Source: Minisyncoccota bacterium (lineage in GTDB: Bacteria > Patescibacteriota > Minisyncoccia > UBA6257 > JAAZHW01). Taken from it: 16,553 nucleotides of DNA. The position numbers and the translations under genes were made by a program. The stretch lies in the NCBI GenBank assembly GCA_028696375.1, contig JAQVHD010000004.1, positions 1 through 16,553 on the forward strand, in the 5' to 3' direction. The notes beneath the pieces were generated by a model. That model was not told the origin of the DNA. It did no database searches and was given only the letters and a program-made list of their open reading frames with translations. Each line of letters starts with the position of its first letter. Within the stretch, counting starts at the first letter, position 1. Positions 1-7,421 of this stretch are shown here, piece after piece.

Positions 1-1
1 T

Positions 2-886
2 ACCATCAATATGCCGCGCATCGGCTATCTTTCTAAAACTAAAAAAGAATATTTTGAGCGGCTGGCGCATTTAATGGATTTAGCCAAAGAATCATTGGAA
101 ATAAAGCGTAAAACCTTAGAAAACTTTATTGAAAAGGGATTATATCCTTACACTAAATTTTATCTTTCTTCAGTCAAAAACATTCGTGGTCAATATTTCG
201 GTAATCATTTTTCCACAATTGGCTTAATTGGAATGAACGAATCGCTTCTTAACTTTTTGGGTGAGGATATTTCTACCAGACGCGGCATTAAATTTACTTT
301 GGAGGTATTAGATTTTATGCGCGATCGCTTAGTTGATTATCAAAAAGAGACTGGCAATTTATACAATCTTGAAGCCACACCCGGTGAGGGCACAAGTTAT
401 CGGCAAGCCAAGGTTGACAAAGAAAAATACCCCGACATTATTACGAGCGGCACTAAAGAAGTTCCTTATTATACGAATTCAACCATGTTGCCAGTGAATT
501 TTACTGATGATATCTTTGAAGCTTTGAAACTGCAGAACGACATCCAAACAAAGTATACTGGCGGCATTGTGATGCATGTCTTTTTGGGCGAACGCCTTTC
601 CGATATTAACACTACCAAAAATCTGATTAGAACAGTTTGCTCAAAATTCAATGTTCCTTATATTACTCTGACGCCAACGTTTTCTATCTGTCCGACTCAC
701 GGCTATATCAATGGCGAGCATTTCTTTTGTCCCAAGTGTACAGTGAAACAACCATGTGAAGTTTATTCTCGCATTGTGGGCTATTTAAGACCAGTGAGTC
801 AATGGAATTTTGGTAAGCAACAAGAATTTCGCGATCGGAAAGAATTTAATATTAGAAAAATTAAATTGCCTGTTGCGAAAAAGTAA
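2..886 (+). CDS. nrdD: Anaerobic (class III) ribonucleoside-triphosphate reductase, C-terminal part (5' end outside window)
   Basis: This is the C-terminal part of the glycyl-radical enzyme that reduces ribonucleoside triphosphates to dNTPs without oxygen. The frame is open to the left edge and begins TINMPRIGYLS, a block found inside NrdD proteins, so the ATG at 11 is internal and not the start. Counting from that Met, a zinc-type cluster is visible: CPTHG (C227), CPKC (C240, C243) and C249. It is followed by the glycyl-radical segment RIVGYLRPVSQWN, with the predicted radical Gly at residue 257 (codon 779-781). The stretch NLEATPGEGTSYR is also typical of the family. The cysteine that carries the thiyl radical is expected upstream of the window, so it cannot be checked. 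The gene ends 5 nt before nrdG, which encodes its activase; the pair is surely co-transcribed. The C-terminal identification is very secure. Confidence 0.96.
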   Translation, partial: TINMPRIGYLSKTKKEYFERLAHLMDLAKESLEIKRKTLENFIEKGLYPYTKFYLSSVKNIRGQYFGNHFSTIGLIGMNESLLNFLGEDISTRRGIKFTLEVLDFMRDRLVDYQKETGNLYNLEATPGEGTSYRQAKVDKEKYPDIITSGTKEVPYYTNSTMLPVNFTDDIFEALKLQNDIQTKYTGGIVMHVFLGERLSDINTTKNLIRTVCSKFNVPYITLTPTFSICPTHGYINGEHFFCPKCTVKQPCEVYSRIVGYLRPVSQWNFGKQQEFRDRKEFNIRKIKLPVAKK

Positions 887-891
887 TTTTA

Positions 892-1596
892 ATGGAGATA
901 GGCGGATTGCAAAAAACAACACTTATTGATTATCCCGGGAAAATTGCCTGTACGGTTTTTTTGATCGGATGTAATTTTCGTTGTCCATTTTGCTATTCTG
1001 CGGAACTGGTTTTGCCCGAAAAAATTAAAGATCAGCCGCGCATTGATGAAAAAGATTTTTTCCGCTTTTTAAAAGAAAGACGCGAATATTTGCAAGGAGT
1101 GGTTGTTTGTGGTGGAGAGCCGACCATTCATTCTGATCTTCCTGATTTTTTGGCCAAAATTAAAAAAATGGGATACTTCGTAAAATTAGATACCAATGGA
1201 ACTCAGCCACAAGTACTAAAAAGTTTAATTGATAAAAAATTAGTTGATTATATTGCTATGGATATCAAAGCGCCACTGGATGATAGGTATGATAGGGCAA
1301 CAGGAGTGCACGTTGATATTACTAAAATAAAAGCAAGCATCGAATTGATAAAACAAGGGAGCATTGATTATGAGTTTCGCACTACGGTTGTGCCCACCCT
1401 TCATTCTCTGGAAGATATTTTAACTATCGCTCGTCAGCTTGCACCGGCTAAAAGATTTTATTTACAGAATTTTCGGCCAGAAAAAACGCTCGATGAAAAA
1501 TTTTTAAGCATTAAACCTTTTGCTGAAGAAGAATTAGAAAAAATAGCTGAACAAATTCGATCAGAAAAATTAGTTGAAGAGTGTAAAGCGAGATGA
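892..1596 (+). CDS. nrdG: Anaerobic ribonucleotide reductase activating protein (radical SAM, NrdG2 type)
   Basis: This 234-residue radical SAM enzyme uses a 4Fe-4S cluster and S-adenosylmethionine to place the glycyl radical on NrdD. The N-terminus (GGLQKTTLIDYPGKIACTVF) matches the longer NrdG2-type activases. The cluster motif CNFRCPFC is complete (C27, C31, C34), and the SAM-binding GGEPT lies at residues 74-78. The residue after the third Cys is Tyr (CYSAE), where many relatives read CHNP. The C-terminal part (FYLQNFRPEKTLDEKF) is also typical of the subfamily. It starts 5 nt after the nrdD stop, with no clear Shine-Dalgarno. It ends at a UGA codon, one of the observations showing that UGA is a stop here. 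The assignment is strengthened by the adjacent nrdD. Confidence 0.94.
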   Translation: MEIGGLQKTTLIDYPGKIACTVFLIGCNFRCPFCYSAELVLPEKIKDQPRIDEKDFFRFLKERREYLQGVVVCGGEPTIHSDLPDFLAKIKKMGYFVKLDTNGTQPQVLKSLIDKKLVDYIAMDIKAPLDDRYDRATGVHVDITKIKASIELIKQGSIDYEFRTTVVPTLHSLEDILTIARQLAPAKRFYLQNFRPEKTLDEKFLSIKPFAEEELEKIAEQIRSEKLVEECKAR

Positions 1597-1622
1597 GATA
1601 AAAAATTCAAATCTCAAAATGA

Positions 1623-1667
1623 TTGTAGCTGAGGAAAATTTTCAAAGAAAATTTTCCTCAGCTACAA
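1623..1667 (+). terminator. 21-bp perfect hairpin after nrdG, probable transcription end
   Basis: The arms 1623-1643 and 1647-1667 are perfect reverse complements separated by AAA. The outer half is mixed sequence (TTGTAGCTGAGG) and the inner half is AT-rich (AAAATTTTC). It lies 26 nt after the nrdG stop, where a terminator is expected. There is no run of T after the stem (it continues CTATCCTGC), so it is not a classic intrinsic terminator. It may stabilise a 3' end or be one copy of a dispersed repeat. The inner TTTTC-loop-GAAAA resembles the hairpin after aspS. Confidence 0.5.
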
Positions 1668-1833
1668 CTATCCTGCATTTTGCATAATGAGCACTGTTTT
1701 AATTTGAGCATTCGATTAATACCCATGACCCGCCCAAATTGCAAAACAATTCAAGCGAGCACGACTTAGCAATTCCATTTCATTTCTGTCACAAATGCCA
1801 ATCTAAAAAATGCCTTTATCAAAATATTTCATG
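1668..1833. other. Non-coding stretch in the nrdG-hrcA gap
   Basis: I see no credible gene on either strand here, and no tRNA or riboswitch fold that I can recognise. The only small structure is AATTG-CAAAA-CAATT near 1738-1752. The stretch separates the end of the nrdDG unit from the hrcA control region and may hold remnants or an unrecognised small RNA. Confidence 0.4.
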
Positions 1834-1889
1834 AATTAGCTCATGAATTAATTCATGAATTAATTCATGAATTAATTCATGAGCTAATT
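1834..1889. repeat. 56-bp perfect palindrome made of 12-bp tandem units
   Basis: Five consecutive 12-bp units run from 1829 to 1888. The three central ones are identical (TCATGAATTAAT), the first is TCATGAATTAGC and the last TCATGAGCTAAT. Because the terminal changes are complementary (TTAGC at one end, GCTAA at the other), the whole of 1834-1889 is one perfect palindrome. It could extrude a cruciform or fold into a long RNA hairpin. It ends 63 bp before the CIRCE operator. It is followed by A residues and no T-run, so it does not look like a terminator for the + strand. Confidence 0.9.
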
Positions 1890-1952
1890 AAAAACAGAAA
1901 ACAGGTTGGGCATCTCTATTTTTCGGCATCTGATTATTTTAGTTGAAACATC

Positions 1953-1985
1953 CAATTAGCACTCTTGACATGGGAGTGCTAATTG
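1953..1985. promoter_or_regulatory. CIRCE operator (HrcA binding site)
   Basis: The inverted repeat TTAGCACTC-N9-GAGTGCTAA at 1956-1982 is an exact match to the CIRCE consensus bound by the heat-shock repressor HrcA. Base pairing extends three more bases on each side, giving 12-bp arms (CAATTAGCACTC and its complement). The 9-nt spacer contains the promoter's -35 hexamer, so bound HrcA would directly block RNA polymerase. The gene immediately downstream is hrcA itself, so the circuit is autoregulatory. Confidence 0.97.
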
Positions 1986-1993
1986 AATATAAT
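1965..1993 (+). promoter_or_regulatory. Consensus sigma-70/sigma-A type promoter of the heat-shock operon
   Basis: TTGACA (1965-1970) and TATAAT (1988-1993) are both perfect hexamers with exactly 17 bp between them. The -35 box fills six of the nine spacer bases of CIRCE, and the right CIRCE arm lies between the two boxes. Transcription should start near 2000, only a few nucleotides before the hrcA ATG at 2007. Confidence 0.93.
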
Positions 1994-2006
1994 GGATGGT
2001 AAAAAT

Positions 2007-2717
2007 ATGCTTAATGATCGTCAGAAAAAAATTATAGAGCTGGTTATTAGAGAATATCGCAAAAATCAAAAACCGGTTGGCTCGAAAGAATTTTCTCAAA
2101 AATATTTTCCTGATCTTAGTCCCGCTACTATTCGGCGTGAATTTCACATTTTGACGGATGAAAAATATTTGATGCAACCGCATCGTTCTGCTGGTCGTCT
2201 GCCCACGGATAAGGCTTATGAATGGTTTATTAAAGAGAACTTAATGGATCGCGAAGGAAGGGAAGATGAACTTAGTTATTGGGAAAAAAGATTAACTGAT
2301 CTGGCTAATTTGTCATTTTCGGATACAGCCAAAAGAATTGCGGATTTGTGTGATAGTCTGACAGTTGGTTATTTGCCGTGGGAGCAGTTGATTTATAAAT
2401 ATGGCTTGAAAAATCTTTTCGAGCGTCTCACGGAAATTGATTTGGCTAATTGGAGGAGAATCTGGGAGGATATTGATCAATTGGATGAACGTCTGCAGAA
2501 GATAGCAGATTTTTTGATGGAAGAGGATTTTCAGATTTTTGTAGGAAAGGAAAGTCCATTAACGCGCGATAGAAACTTGAGCGTTATTTCTTCAGTGATG
2601 CCGTATAATCGAAAAAGGAATCTTCTTATTCTCATTGGTCCTAAAAATATGATTTGCGAAAGAAATTTAAATATTTTAGAAGCGGCTCGAAATATTTTAA
2701 ATCAAATTAAATACTAA
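2007..2717 (+). CDS. hrcA: Heat-inducible transcription repressor HrcA, short form
   Basis: HrcA binds CIRCE and represses chaperone genes until heat stress titrates it. The N-terminal winged helix is clear (PVGSKEFSQKYFPDLSPATIRR, about residues 23-44, written here with its spacing unchanged in the family). The hallmark HRSAGRLPTDKAY follows at 59-71. The C-terminus keeps the conserved end block (LILIGPKNMICERNLN). At 236 residues it lacks roughly 100 residues of the usual ~340, apparently from the central/inserted dimerisation region. I chose ATG 2007 because the in-frame TTG 1983 lies inside the CIRCE arm and ATG 1992 lies inside the -10 box, both upstream of the predicted transcript start. 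The product then begins MLNDRQKKI, as HrcA proteins do. There is no Shine-Dalgarno, and the leader would be 0-8 nt. Confidence 0.92.
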   Translation: MLNDRQKKIIELVIREYRKNQKPVGSKEFSQKYFPDLSPATIRREFHILTDEKYLMQPHRSAGRLPTDKAYEWFIKENLMDREGREDELSYWEKRLTDLANLSFSDTAKRIADLCDSLTVGYLPWEQLIYKYGLKNLFERLTEIDLANWRRIWEDIDQLDERLQKIADFLMEEDFQIFVGKESPLTRDRNLSVISSVMPYNRKRNLLILIGPKNMICERNLNILEAARNILNQIKY

Positions 2718-2718
2718 T

Positions 2719-3270
2719 ATGGCAGAAGAAAATAAAAACAACCAAAATAATAATCAATCAGACAATACTCAAGAAAAAGAAACCAAGAACGAATTGCAAG
2801 AGCTTGCGCAGAAACTGGAAGAGTGTGAAAAATTAAAAGAGGAATATTTGAACGGTTGGCAAAGAGAGCGGGCAGGATTTTTAAATTATCAGAAAGATGT
2901 TAACAAAAGAATGGAAGAAATAACTAAAATGGCTAACGAAGGATTGATTAGAGAACTGCTCAATGTATTGGATAGTTTTGATATTTCAGTGAATTCTTTG
3001 AAGGTGGAAGGCTTAACGCCGACGGAAAAAAATATTGTGCATGGCATTGAATTAATCCGGCAACAGCTGTTAGATGTTTTAGAGCAGCACGGATTAAAGA
3101 GAATTGAAGCTCTTGGAAAGCAATTTGATCCTTATTTGCATGAAGCGATTGATACGGTAAAAGGCGAGAAAGAGGGTGAGGTTGTTGAAGAGTTAATCAA
3201 GGGATATGTGTTAAATGATAAAGTGATTCGTCCGGCTAAGGTTAAAGTTATTAAAAATGTTAAAAATTAA
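2719..3270 (+). CDS. grpE: Nucleotide exchange factor GrpE
   Basis: GrpE releases ADP from DnaK and so resets the chaperone cycle; it works as a cytosolic dimer. The 183-residue protein has a disordered Asn/Gln/Glu-rich N-terminus (1-24) and a long helical/coiled-coil segment (about 25-85). The compact C-terminal beta domain carries the family signature FDPYLHEAID (136-145) and ends IRPAKVKV. Length is normal for the family. The start codon comes one nucleotide after the hrcA stop, so translation is probably coupled. It belongs to the CIRCE-controlled operon. Confidence 0.95.
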   Translation: MAEENKNNQNNNQSDNTQEKETKNELQELAQKLEECEKLKEEYLNGWQRERAGFLNYQKDVNKRMEEITKMANEGLIRELLNVLDSFDISVNSLKVEGLTPTEKNIVHGIELIRQQLLDVLEQHGLKRIEALGKQFDPYLHEAIDTVKGEKEGEVVEELIKGYVLNDKVIRPAKVKVIKNVKN

Positions 3271-3329
3271 TTTTTTATAATAAAAGGTCTCGGATTTATT
3301 AAATTTTAAAATTAATCTAAATAAAAAAT

Positions 3330-5210
3330 ATGAGCAAGATATTAGGTATTGATCTAGGAACGACAAATTCGGCTATGGCTATTGTTGAAGGTGGCCAGCC
3401 GAAAATTATTGAAAACAAAGAAGGAATGCGTACTACTCCTTCAGTCGTAGCGATTGCCAAAAATGGCGAGCGCCTTGTTGGCGTATTAGCTAAAAGGCAA
3501 TCAGTTACTAATGCCGCAAACACAGTCTTTTCCATTAAGCGATTAATCGGCCGCAAGTACACTGATCCAGAAGTGCAGCGCGACAAGAAGTGGTTACCTT
3601 ATGAGATTAGAGAATCGGCAAGTGGTGGTGTTGAAGTTAAAATGGGCGATCGATGGTATCGACCAGAAGAAATTTCAGCGATGATTTTGCAAAAATTAAA
3701 GACAGATGCCGAAGAAAAATTAGGTGAAAAAATTGAGGAAGCCATCATTACAGTGCCGGCTTATTTTGATGACAGTCAGAGGCAGGCAACTAAAAATGCT
3801 GGCGAGATAGCTGGTTTTAAAGTACGCAGAATTTTAAACGAACCGACTGCTGCTGCTTTGGCTTATGGATTAAACAAAAAAACGAACGAAAGAATTGTGG
3901 TTTATGATTTTGGAGGCGGGACTTTTGATATTTCTATTTTGCAAGTTTCAGAGGATACTGTGGAAGTAATTTCTACAGGTGGTGATACTCATTTGGGAGG
4001 TGATGATTTTGATCAGCGTATTATTAATTATTTTGTGGAAGAATTTAGGAAGCAGGCAGGTATTGATCTTTCCAAGGATCTTTTGGCAGTGCAGCGTTTG
4101 AAAGAAGCAGCGGAGCGAGCAAAGCACGAATTGTCAACAGTGCTCGAAACAGACGTTAATTTGCCGTTTATTACTTCTGATGCCTCTGGCCCAAAACATT
4201 TTGAAATGAAATTAACGCGAGCAAAATTAGAGGAATTAGTAAAAGACTATGTTGATCATTCTATTGAATTAGTGAAGCAAACCTTGGCCGAAAAAAATCT
4301 TAAAACTTCAGATATTGATGAGGTGATACTGGTCGGTGGTCAAACACGAATGCCGGCTATTCAGGAGGCAGTAAAGAAATTTTTTGGAAAAGAACCTCAT
4401 AAAGGTATTAATCCAGATGAGGTCGTAGCAATGGGAGCAGCTGTTGAAGGCGGTATTTTACAAGGCGAAGTAAGAGACGTATTACTTTTGGATGTTACAC
4501 CTTTGTCTTTAGGTATTGAAACGCTCGGCGGCGTGTTTACTAAAATTATTGAAAAGAATACAACTGTTCCAGTTTCGAAATCTCAGATTTTTTCCACTGC
4601 TGCTGATAATCAGACTTCGGTTGAAATTCACGTTTTGCAAGGCGAAAGAGAAATGGCTGCTGATAATAAAACCTTAGCTCGTTTTATTTTAGACGGTATT
4701 CCGCCCGCTCCACGAGGCGTACCTCAAATTGAGGTGACATTTGATATTGATGCCAATGGTATTTTAAAGGTAACTGCAAAGGATAAAGCAACTGGAAAAG
4801 AACAATCAGTCCGGATTGAAGCCTCAACTGGATTAACGAAGGAAGAAATTGAAAGAATGAAAAAAGAAGCTGAAGAGCATTTGGCCGAAGACAAAAGAAA
4901 AAGGGAATTGGCCGAAGTGAAAAACCAAGCAGAAAATACTATCTATGTAGCTGAAAAGACTTTACGCGAGGCAGGAGAAAAAATTACTCCTGAGGATCGG
5001 AAAGAAGTTGAAGATAAAATTAATGACTTGAAGCAAATTATAAGCGGAGAAGATTTAGAGAATATTAAGAAACGATTAGAAGATTTATCTTTGGCGATTT
5101 CCAAAATTGGTGCTAAAATGTATCAAGGTGGTCAGCAAACTAACAATCCCAGCAATTCCGATAATCCTCCATCCGATGATAAACCAGAGGATGCAGAATT
5201 TAAGGAATAA
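3330..5210 (+). CDS. dnaK: Chaperone protein DnaK (Hsp70)
   Basis: DnaK is the ATP-dependent Hsp70 that holds unfolded polypeptides, working with DnaJ and GrpE. The 626-residue protein has all the expected motifs: phosphate-binding GIDLGTTNS (6-14), VPAYFDD (142-148), [10 protein letters not shown] (191-200), VGGQTRMP (335-342) and the interdomain linker with [10 protein letters not shown] (383-392). The substrate-binding domain and helical lid follow. The last ~25 residues are a disordered Asn/Ser/Pro/Asp-rich tail ending DAEFKE. It is full length. The 59-nt gap after grpE holds a TATAAT at 3276-3281 without a good -35 box. The start context is AAAAAATATG, with no Shine-Dalgarno. Confidence 0.99.
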   Translation: MSKILGIDLGTTNSAMAIVEGGQPKIIENKEGMRTTPSVVAIAKNGERLVGVLAKRQSVTNAANTVFSIKRLIGRKYTDPEVQRDKKWLPYEIRESASGGVEVKMGDRWYRPEEISAMILQKLKTDAEEKLGEKIEEAIITVPAYFDDSQRQATKNAGEIAGFKVRRILNEPTAAALAYGLNKKTNERIVVYDFGGGTFDISILQVSEDTVEVISTGGDTHLGGDDFDQRIINYFVEEFRKQAGIDLSKDLLAVQRLKEAAERAKHELSTVLETDVNLPFITSDASGPKHFEMKLTRAKLEELVKDYVDHSIELVKQTLAEKNLKTSDIDEVILVGGQTRMPAIQEAVKKFFGKEPHKGINPDEVVAMGAAVEGGILQGEVRDVLLLDVTPLSLGIETLGGVFTKIIEKNTTVPVSKSQIFSTAADNQTSVEIHVLQGEREMAADNKTLARFILDGIPPAPRGVPQIEVTFDIDANGILKVTAKDKATGKEQSVRIEASTGLTKEEIERMKKEAEEHLAEDKRKRELAEVKNQAENTIYVAEKTLREAGEKITPEDRKEVEDKINDLKQIISGEDLENIKKRLEDLSLAISKIGAKMYQGGQQTNNPSNSDNPPSDDKPEDAEFKE

Positions 5211-5221
5211 AAGGGAATTCT

Positions 5222-6271
5222 ATGGCTGTCTTGGAAATTTTTTCTAGTGCAAATCATTACGAAAAATCCAATTACTGGTGGAAAATTCTTATTTTTACTG
5301 TTTTAGCTTCAATCTCGGCTGTGTTAGCCGGGTTGAGTTTGGGCTATCTCTTTTTAGGAAAATCCTTTTTAGGGTTTTCCTCTTTTTGGGGATTCCTAAT
5401 TTATCTTTGTCTTTTTGCCATTTTCTTTACTCTGGAAAGTTTGTTTGCAGAAGGAGCGCGCTTTGGAGCGATTATTGTAGAAAGCTTCTTGTTTACATTA
5501 AGCTTTTATGCAATTCGAATTGGATTTCAAACAATTAATGGACTTGTGCTAATGTGGAGTCTGGGAGTATGGCTGTTGCTTGTTTTATGTTTGTGGGGAG
5601 GCCGACTCAGGATGCGCAAGCGAAAATCCGATTTACTGCGATTAAGATGGAATGAAATGGTGAAAGGAGGACTGGCGCTAGTGCTGATAGGTGTTAATTT
5701 ATTTATTTGTTTGCAATGGATGGGCAACGCAATTTTTCAACCAGATCGATTATTTACTCAAAAAACTGTTGATGCTATTTTGAAGCCAGCCACTCCACTT
5801 TTGCGATTTTATTTCACAGGGTTTGATCCCTATATGACGGTGAATGAATTTATTAAAAATATTATCTCCGAACAAGTGGAAGCGATGTTTGTTCAACCAG
5901 AAGATACAAAAAACTATATTCCTAAAAACATAATGGACCAGCAAAAAAAGGATCTAATCGAACAGAATAGCATCGCTTTTCGAAATCAACTCTCGGAGTG
6001 GGCAGGGTTCTCATTAAGTGGCACTGAGTCTATTAATACTGTTGTTTTCCAATTTCTCTTATCGAAGTATCGCGCTCTCAATATTACTACCCAGCAGTAC
6101 ATTATTCTAGGGATTGCGTTATTAATGTTTGTTGTATTTCGCATTTTCGCTATTATTGTGGCATGGGTAATTCAAATGATAGGGTGGCTTATTTATGAGT
6201 TATTGCTAGCAGCCAATTTTGGAGCCGTAAAAATCGAAATGAAAAATAAAGAAGATCTCATTTTGTATTAG
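5222..6271 (+). CDS. Polytopic membrane protein of unknown function inside the heat-shock operon
   Basis: I do not recognise this 349-residue protein. Hydrophobic segments at about 20-46, 54-73, 80-100, 107-127 and 150-170 are clear membrane spans. A soluble stretch of ~120 residues (about 172-290) follows, containing FYFTGFDPYMTVNEFIKN. A long hydrophobic region at about 292-331 could be one or two further spans. A basic loop (RLRMRKRKSDLLRLR, 128-142) suggests that this side faces the cytoplasm. There is no cleavable signal peptide. It starts 11 nt after dnaK, preceded by AAAGGGA, one of the better Shine-Dalgarno-like sites in the window. It ends 13 nt before dnaJ. The location implies heat-shock control by HrcA and a role linked to membrane stress or chaperone recruitment; that role is inference only. 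Confidence 0.85.
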   Translation: MAVLEIFSSANHYEKSNYWWKILIFTVLASISAVLAGLSLGYLFLGKSFLGFSSFWGFLIYLCLFAIFFTLESLFAEGARFGAIIVESFLFTLSFYAIRIGFQTINGLVLMWSLGVWLLLVLCLWGGRLRMRKRKSDLLRLRWNEMVKGGLALVLIGVNLFICLQWMGNAIFQPDRLFTQKTVDAILKPATPLLRFYFTGFDPYMTVNEFIKNIISEQVEAMFVQPEDTKNYIPKNIMDQQKKDLIEQNSIAFRNQLSEWAGFSLSGTESINTVVFQFLLSKYRALNITTQQYIILGIALLMFVVFRIFAIIVAWVIQMIGWLIYELLLAANFGAVKIEMKNKEDLILY

Positions 6272-6284
6272 ATAAATTAAATTT

Positions 6285-7418
6285 ATGGGGAAAAAGGATT
6301 ATTACAAAATATTAGGCGTTGATCGCAACGCCTCTCAAGAAGAAATAAAAAAAGCATTTTACAAATTGGCTCACAAGTATCACCCTGATAAAGCAGGCGG
6401 CGATGAAGAGAAATTCAAAGAGATTAACGAAGCTTATCAGGTACTGTCTGACGATAATAAGAGGCGACAATATGATCAATTTGGTCAGACCTTTGAAGGA
6501 GCCGGGGCGTCTCCTAATTGGGGTTTTGATTTTTCTAATTTTGGTCAGGGTGGTTTTGGCGGGGGGTTTAGACCCGGCGTAGATTTTGATTTTTCTGATT
6601 TTGGTTTTGATGAAGATCTGGGTGATATTTTTAGTAATATTTTCGGTGGTTTTAATCCTCGTCAGGGAAAAAGGAAAAAAGTTCAGTACGGTTCAGATGT
6701 ACGTTTGATGATTGAAATTTCCCTCGAAGAGGTTGCCACAGGTGCTATGAAAGAAATTGAATATAACACCCTTGTGAAGTGCGATGGTTGCCAAGGCCGC
6801 GGTTATGAAGAAGGATCAGGTTTTAAAACTTGTCCTACTTGCAATGGACATGGTGAAATTAAGGAAGTAAGGCAGAGTTTTTTTGGTTCTTTAAGTCAAG
6901 TAAAAGTTTGTCCGGAATGTGGCGGCGAAGGTAAAATTCCAGAAAAAATTTGTCCTGTTTGCAAAGGACATGGACGGGTAAAGGGCAAAAAGCGAATTAC
7001 CTTAAAGATTGAGCCGGGAATTAACGACGGTCAAATTATCAGAGTGGCCGGGGGAGGAGAGGATGGCGAGAAAAATGGTCCATCAGGCGATTTATACGTG
7101 GAAGTGCGAGTGAGGCCGCATCCTCTTTTTAAACGAGAGGGAGCAGATCTTATCTATCAAATTTCCATTCCAGTTGTTGATGCTATTTTAGGAAGTGAAA
7201 AAGAAATTCCTACTATTTATGGTAAGCCGATTATTCTTAAAATTCCTGCTGGCATTGAGTCGGGAAAGATTTTGCGTGTTCGTAATAAAGGATTGCCTTA
7301 TTTTGGTCGGCGCGGCTATGGCGATCTTTTAGTCCGCGTTAATGTTAAAATTCCCAAAAAAGTTTCTTCTCGAGCTAAAAAGGTTTTAGAAGATATTAAA
7401 GATGAGTTAAATGATTAA
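6285..7418 (+). CDS. dnaJ: Chaperone protein DnaJ (Hsp40, type I)
   Basis: DnaJ delivers substrates to DnaK and stimulates its ATPase. All type I parts are present in 377 residues. The J domain (about 4-68) carries the catalytic HPD at 33-35. A Gly/Phe-rich region (about 67-123) is unusually rich in FDF and NFG repeats. The zinc domain has four complete CxxCxGxG repeats (starting at C166, C183, C209 and C223). Two C-terminal substrate-binding subdomains follow ([24 protein letters not shown]). No key residue is missing. It lies between the membrane protein and the ATP-grasp gene, with gaps of 13 and 3 nt, so it is part of the CIRCE operon. Confidence 0.98.
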   Translation: MGKKDYYKILGVDRNASQEEIKKAFYKLAHKYHPDKAGGDEEKFKEINEAYQVLSDDNKRRQYDQFGQTFEGAGASPNWGFDFSNFGQGGFGGGFRPGVDFDFSDFGFDEDLGDIFSNIFGGFNPRQGKRKKVQYGSDVRLMIEISLEEVATGAMKEIEYNTLVKCDGCQGRGYEEGSGFKTCPTCNGHGEIKEVRQSFFGSLSQVKVCPECGGEGKIPEKICPVCKGHGRVKGKKRITLKIEPGINDGQIIRVAGGGEDGEKNGPSGDLYVEVRVRPHPLFKREGADLIYQISIPVVDAILGSEKEIPTIYGKPIILKIPAGIESGKILRVRNKGLPYFGRRGYGDLLVRVNVKIPKKVSSRAKKVLEDIKDELND

Positions 7419-7421
7419 GCT

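Noticed and set aside
2..886. Complete small gene starting at ATG 11
   Set aside because: The frame continues to the window edge as TINMPRIGY, an internal NrdD block, so this is a gene cut by the window.
1594..1596. UGA recoded as glycine, as in some CPR lineages
   Set aside because: UGA ends nrdG and tlyA at expected protein ends, and no long gene here contains an in-frame UGA.
1834..1889. CRISPR array
   Set aside because: The repeated unit is only 12 bp, directly adjacent, with no spacers, and there are no cas genes.
1983..2006. Upstream in-frame starts for hrcA (TTG 1983, ATG 1992)
   Set aside because: The first lies in the right CIRCE arm and the second in the -10 box, both before the predicted transcript start, and HrcA proteins begin near MLNDRQKKI.
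1956..2183. Open frame of 75 codons on the minus strand across the CIRCE and hrcA start
   Set aside because: It overlaps the operator, the promoter and the winged-helix coding region of hrcA, and its translation is low-complexity; it is a shadow frame.
3276..3281. TATAAT between grpE and dnaK as an internal dnaK promoter
   Set aside because: No -35-like sequence lies 16-18 bp upstream and the gap is almost pure A/T, so the hexamer is expected by chance. A weak internal promoter cannot be excluded.
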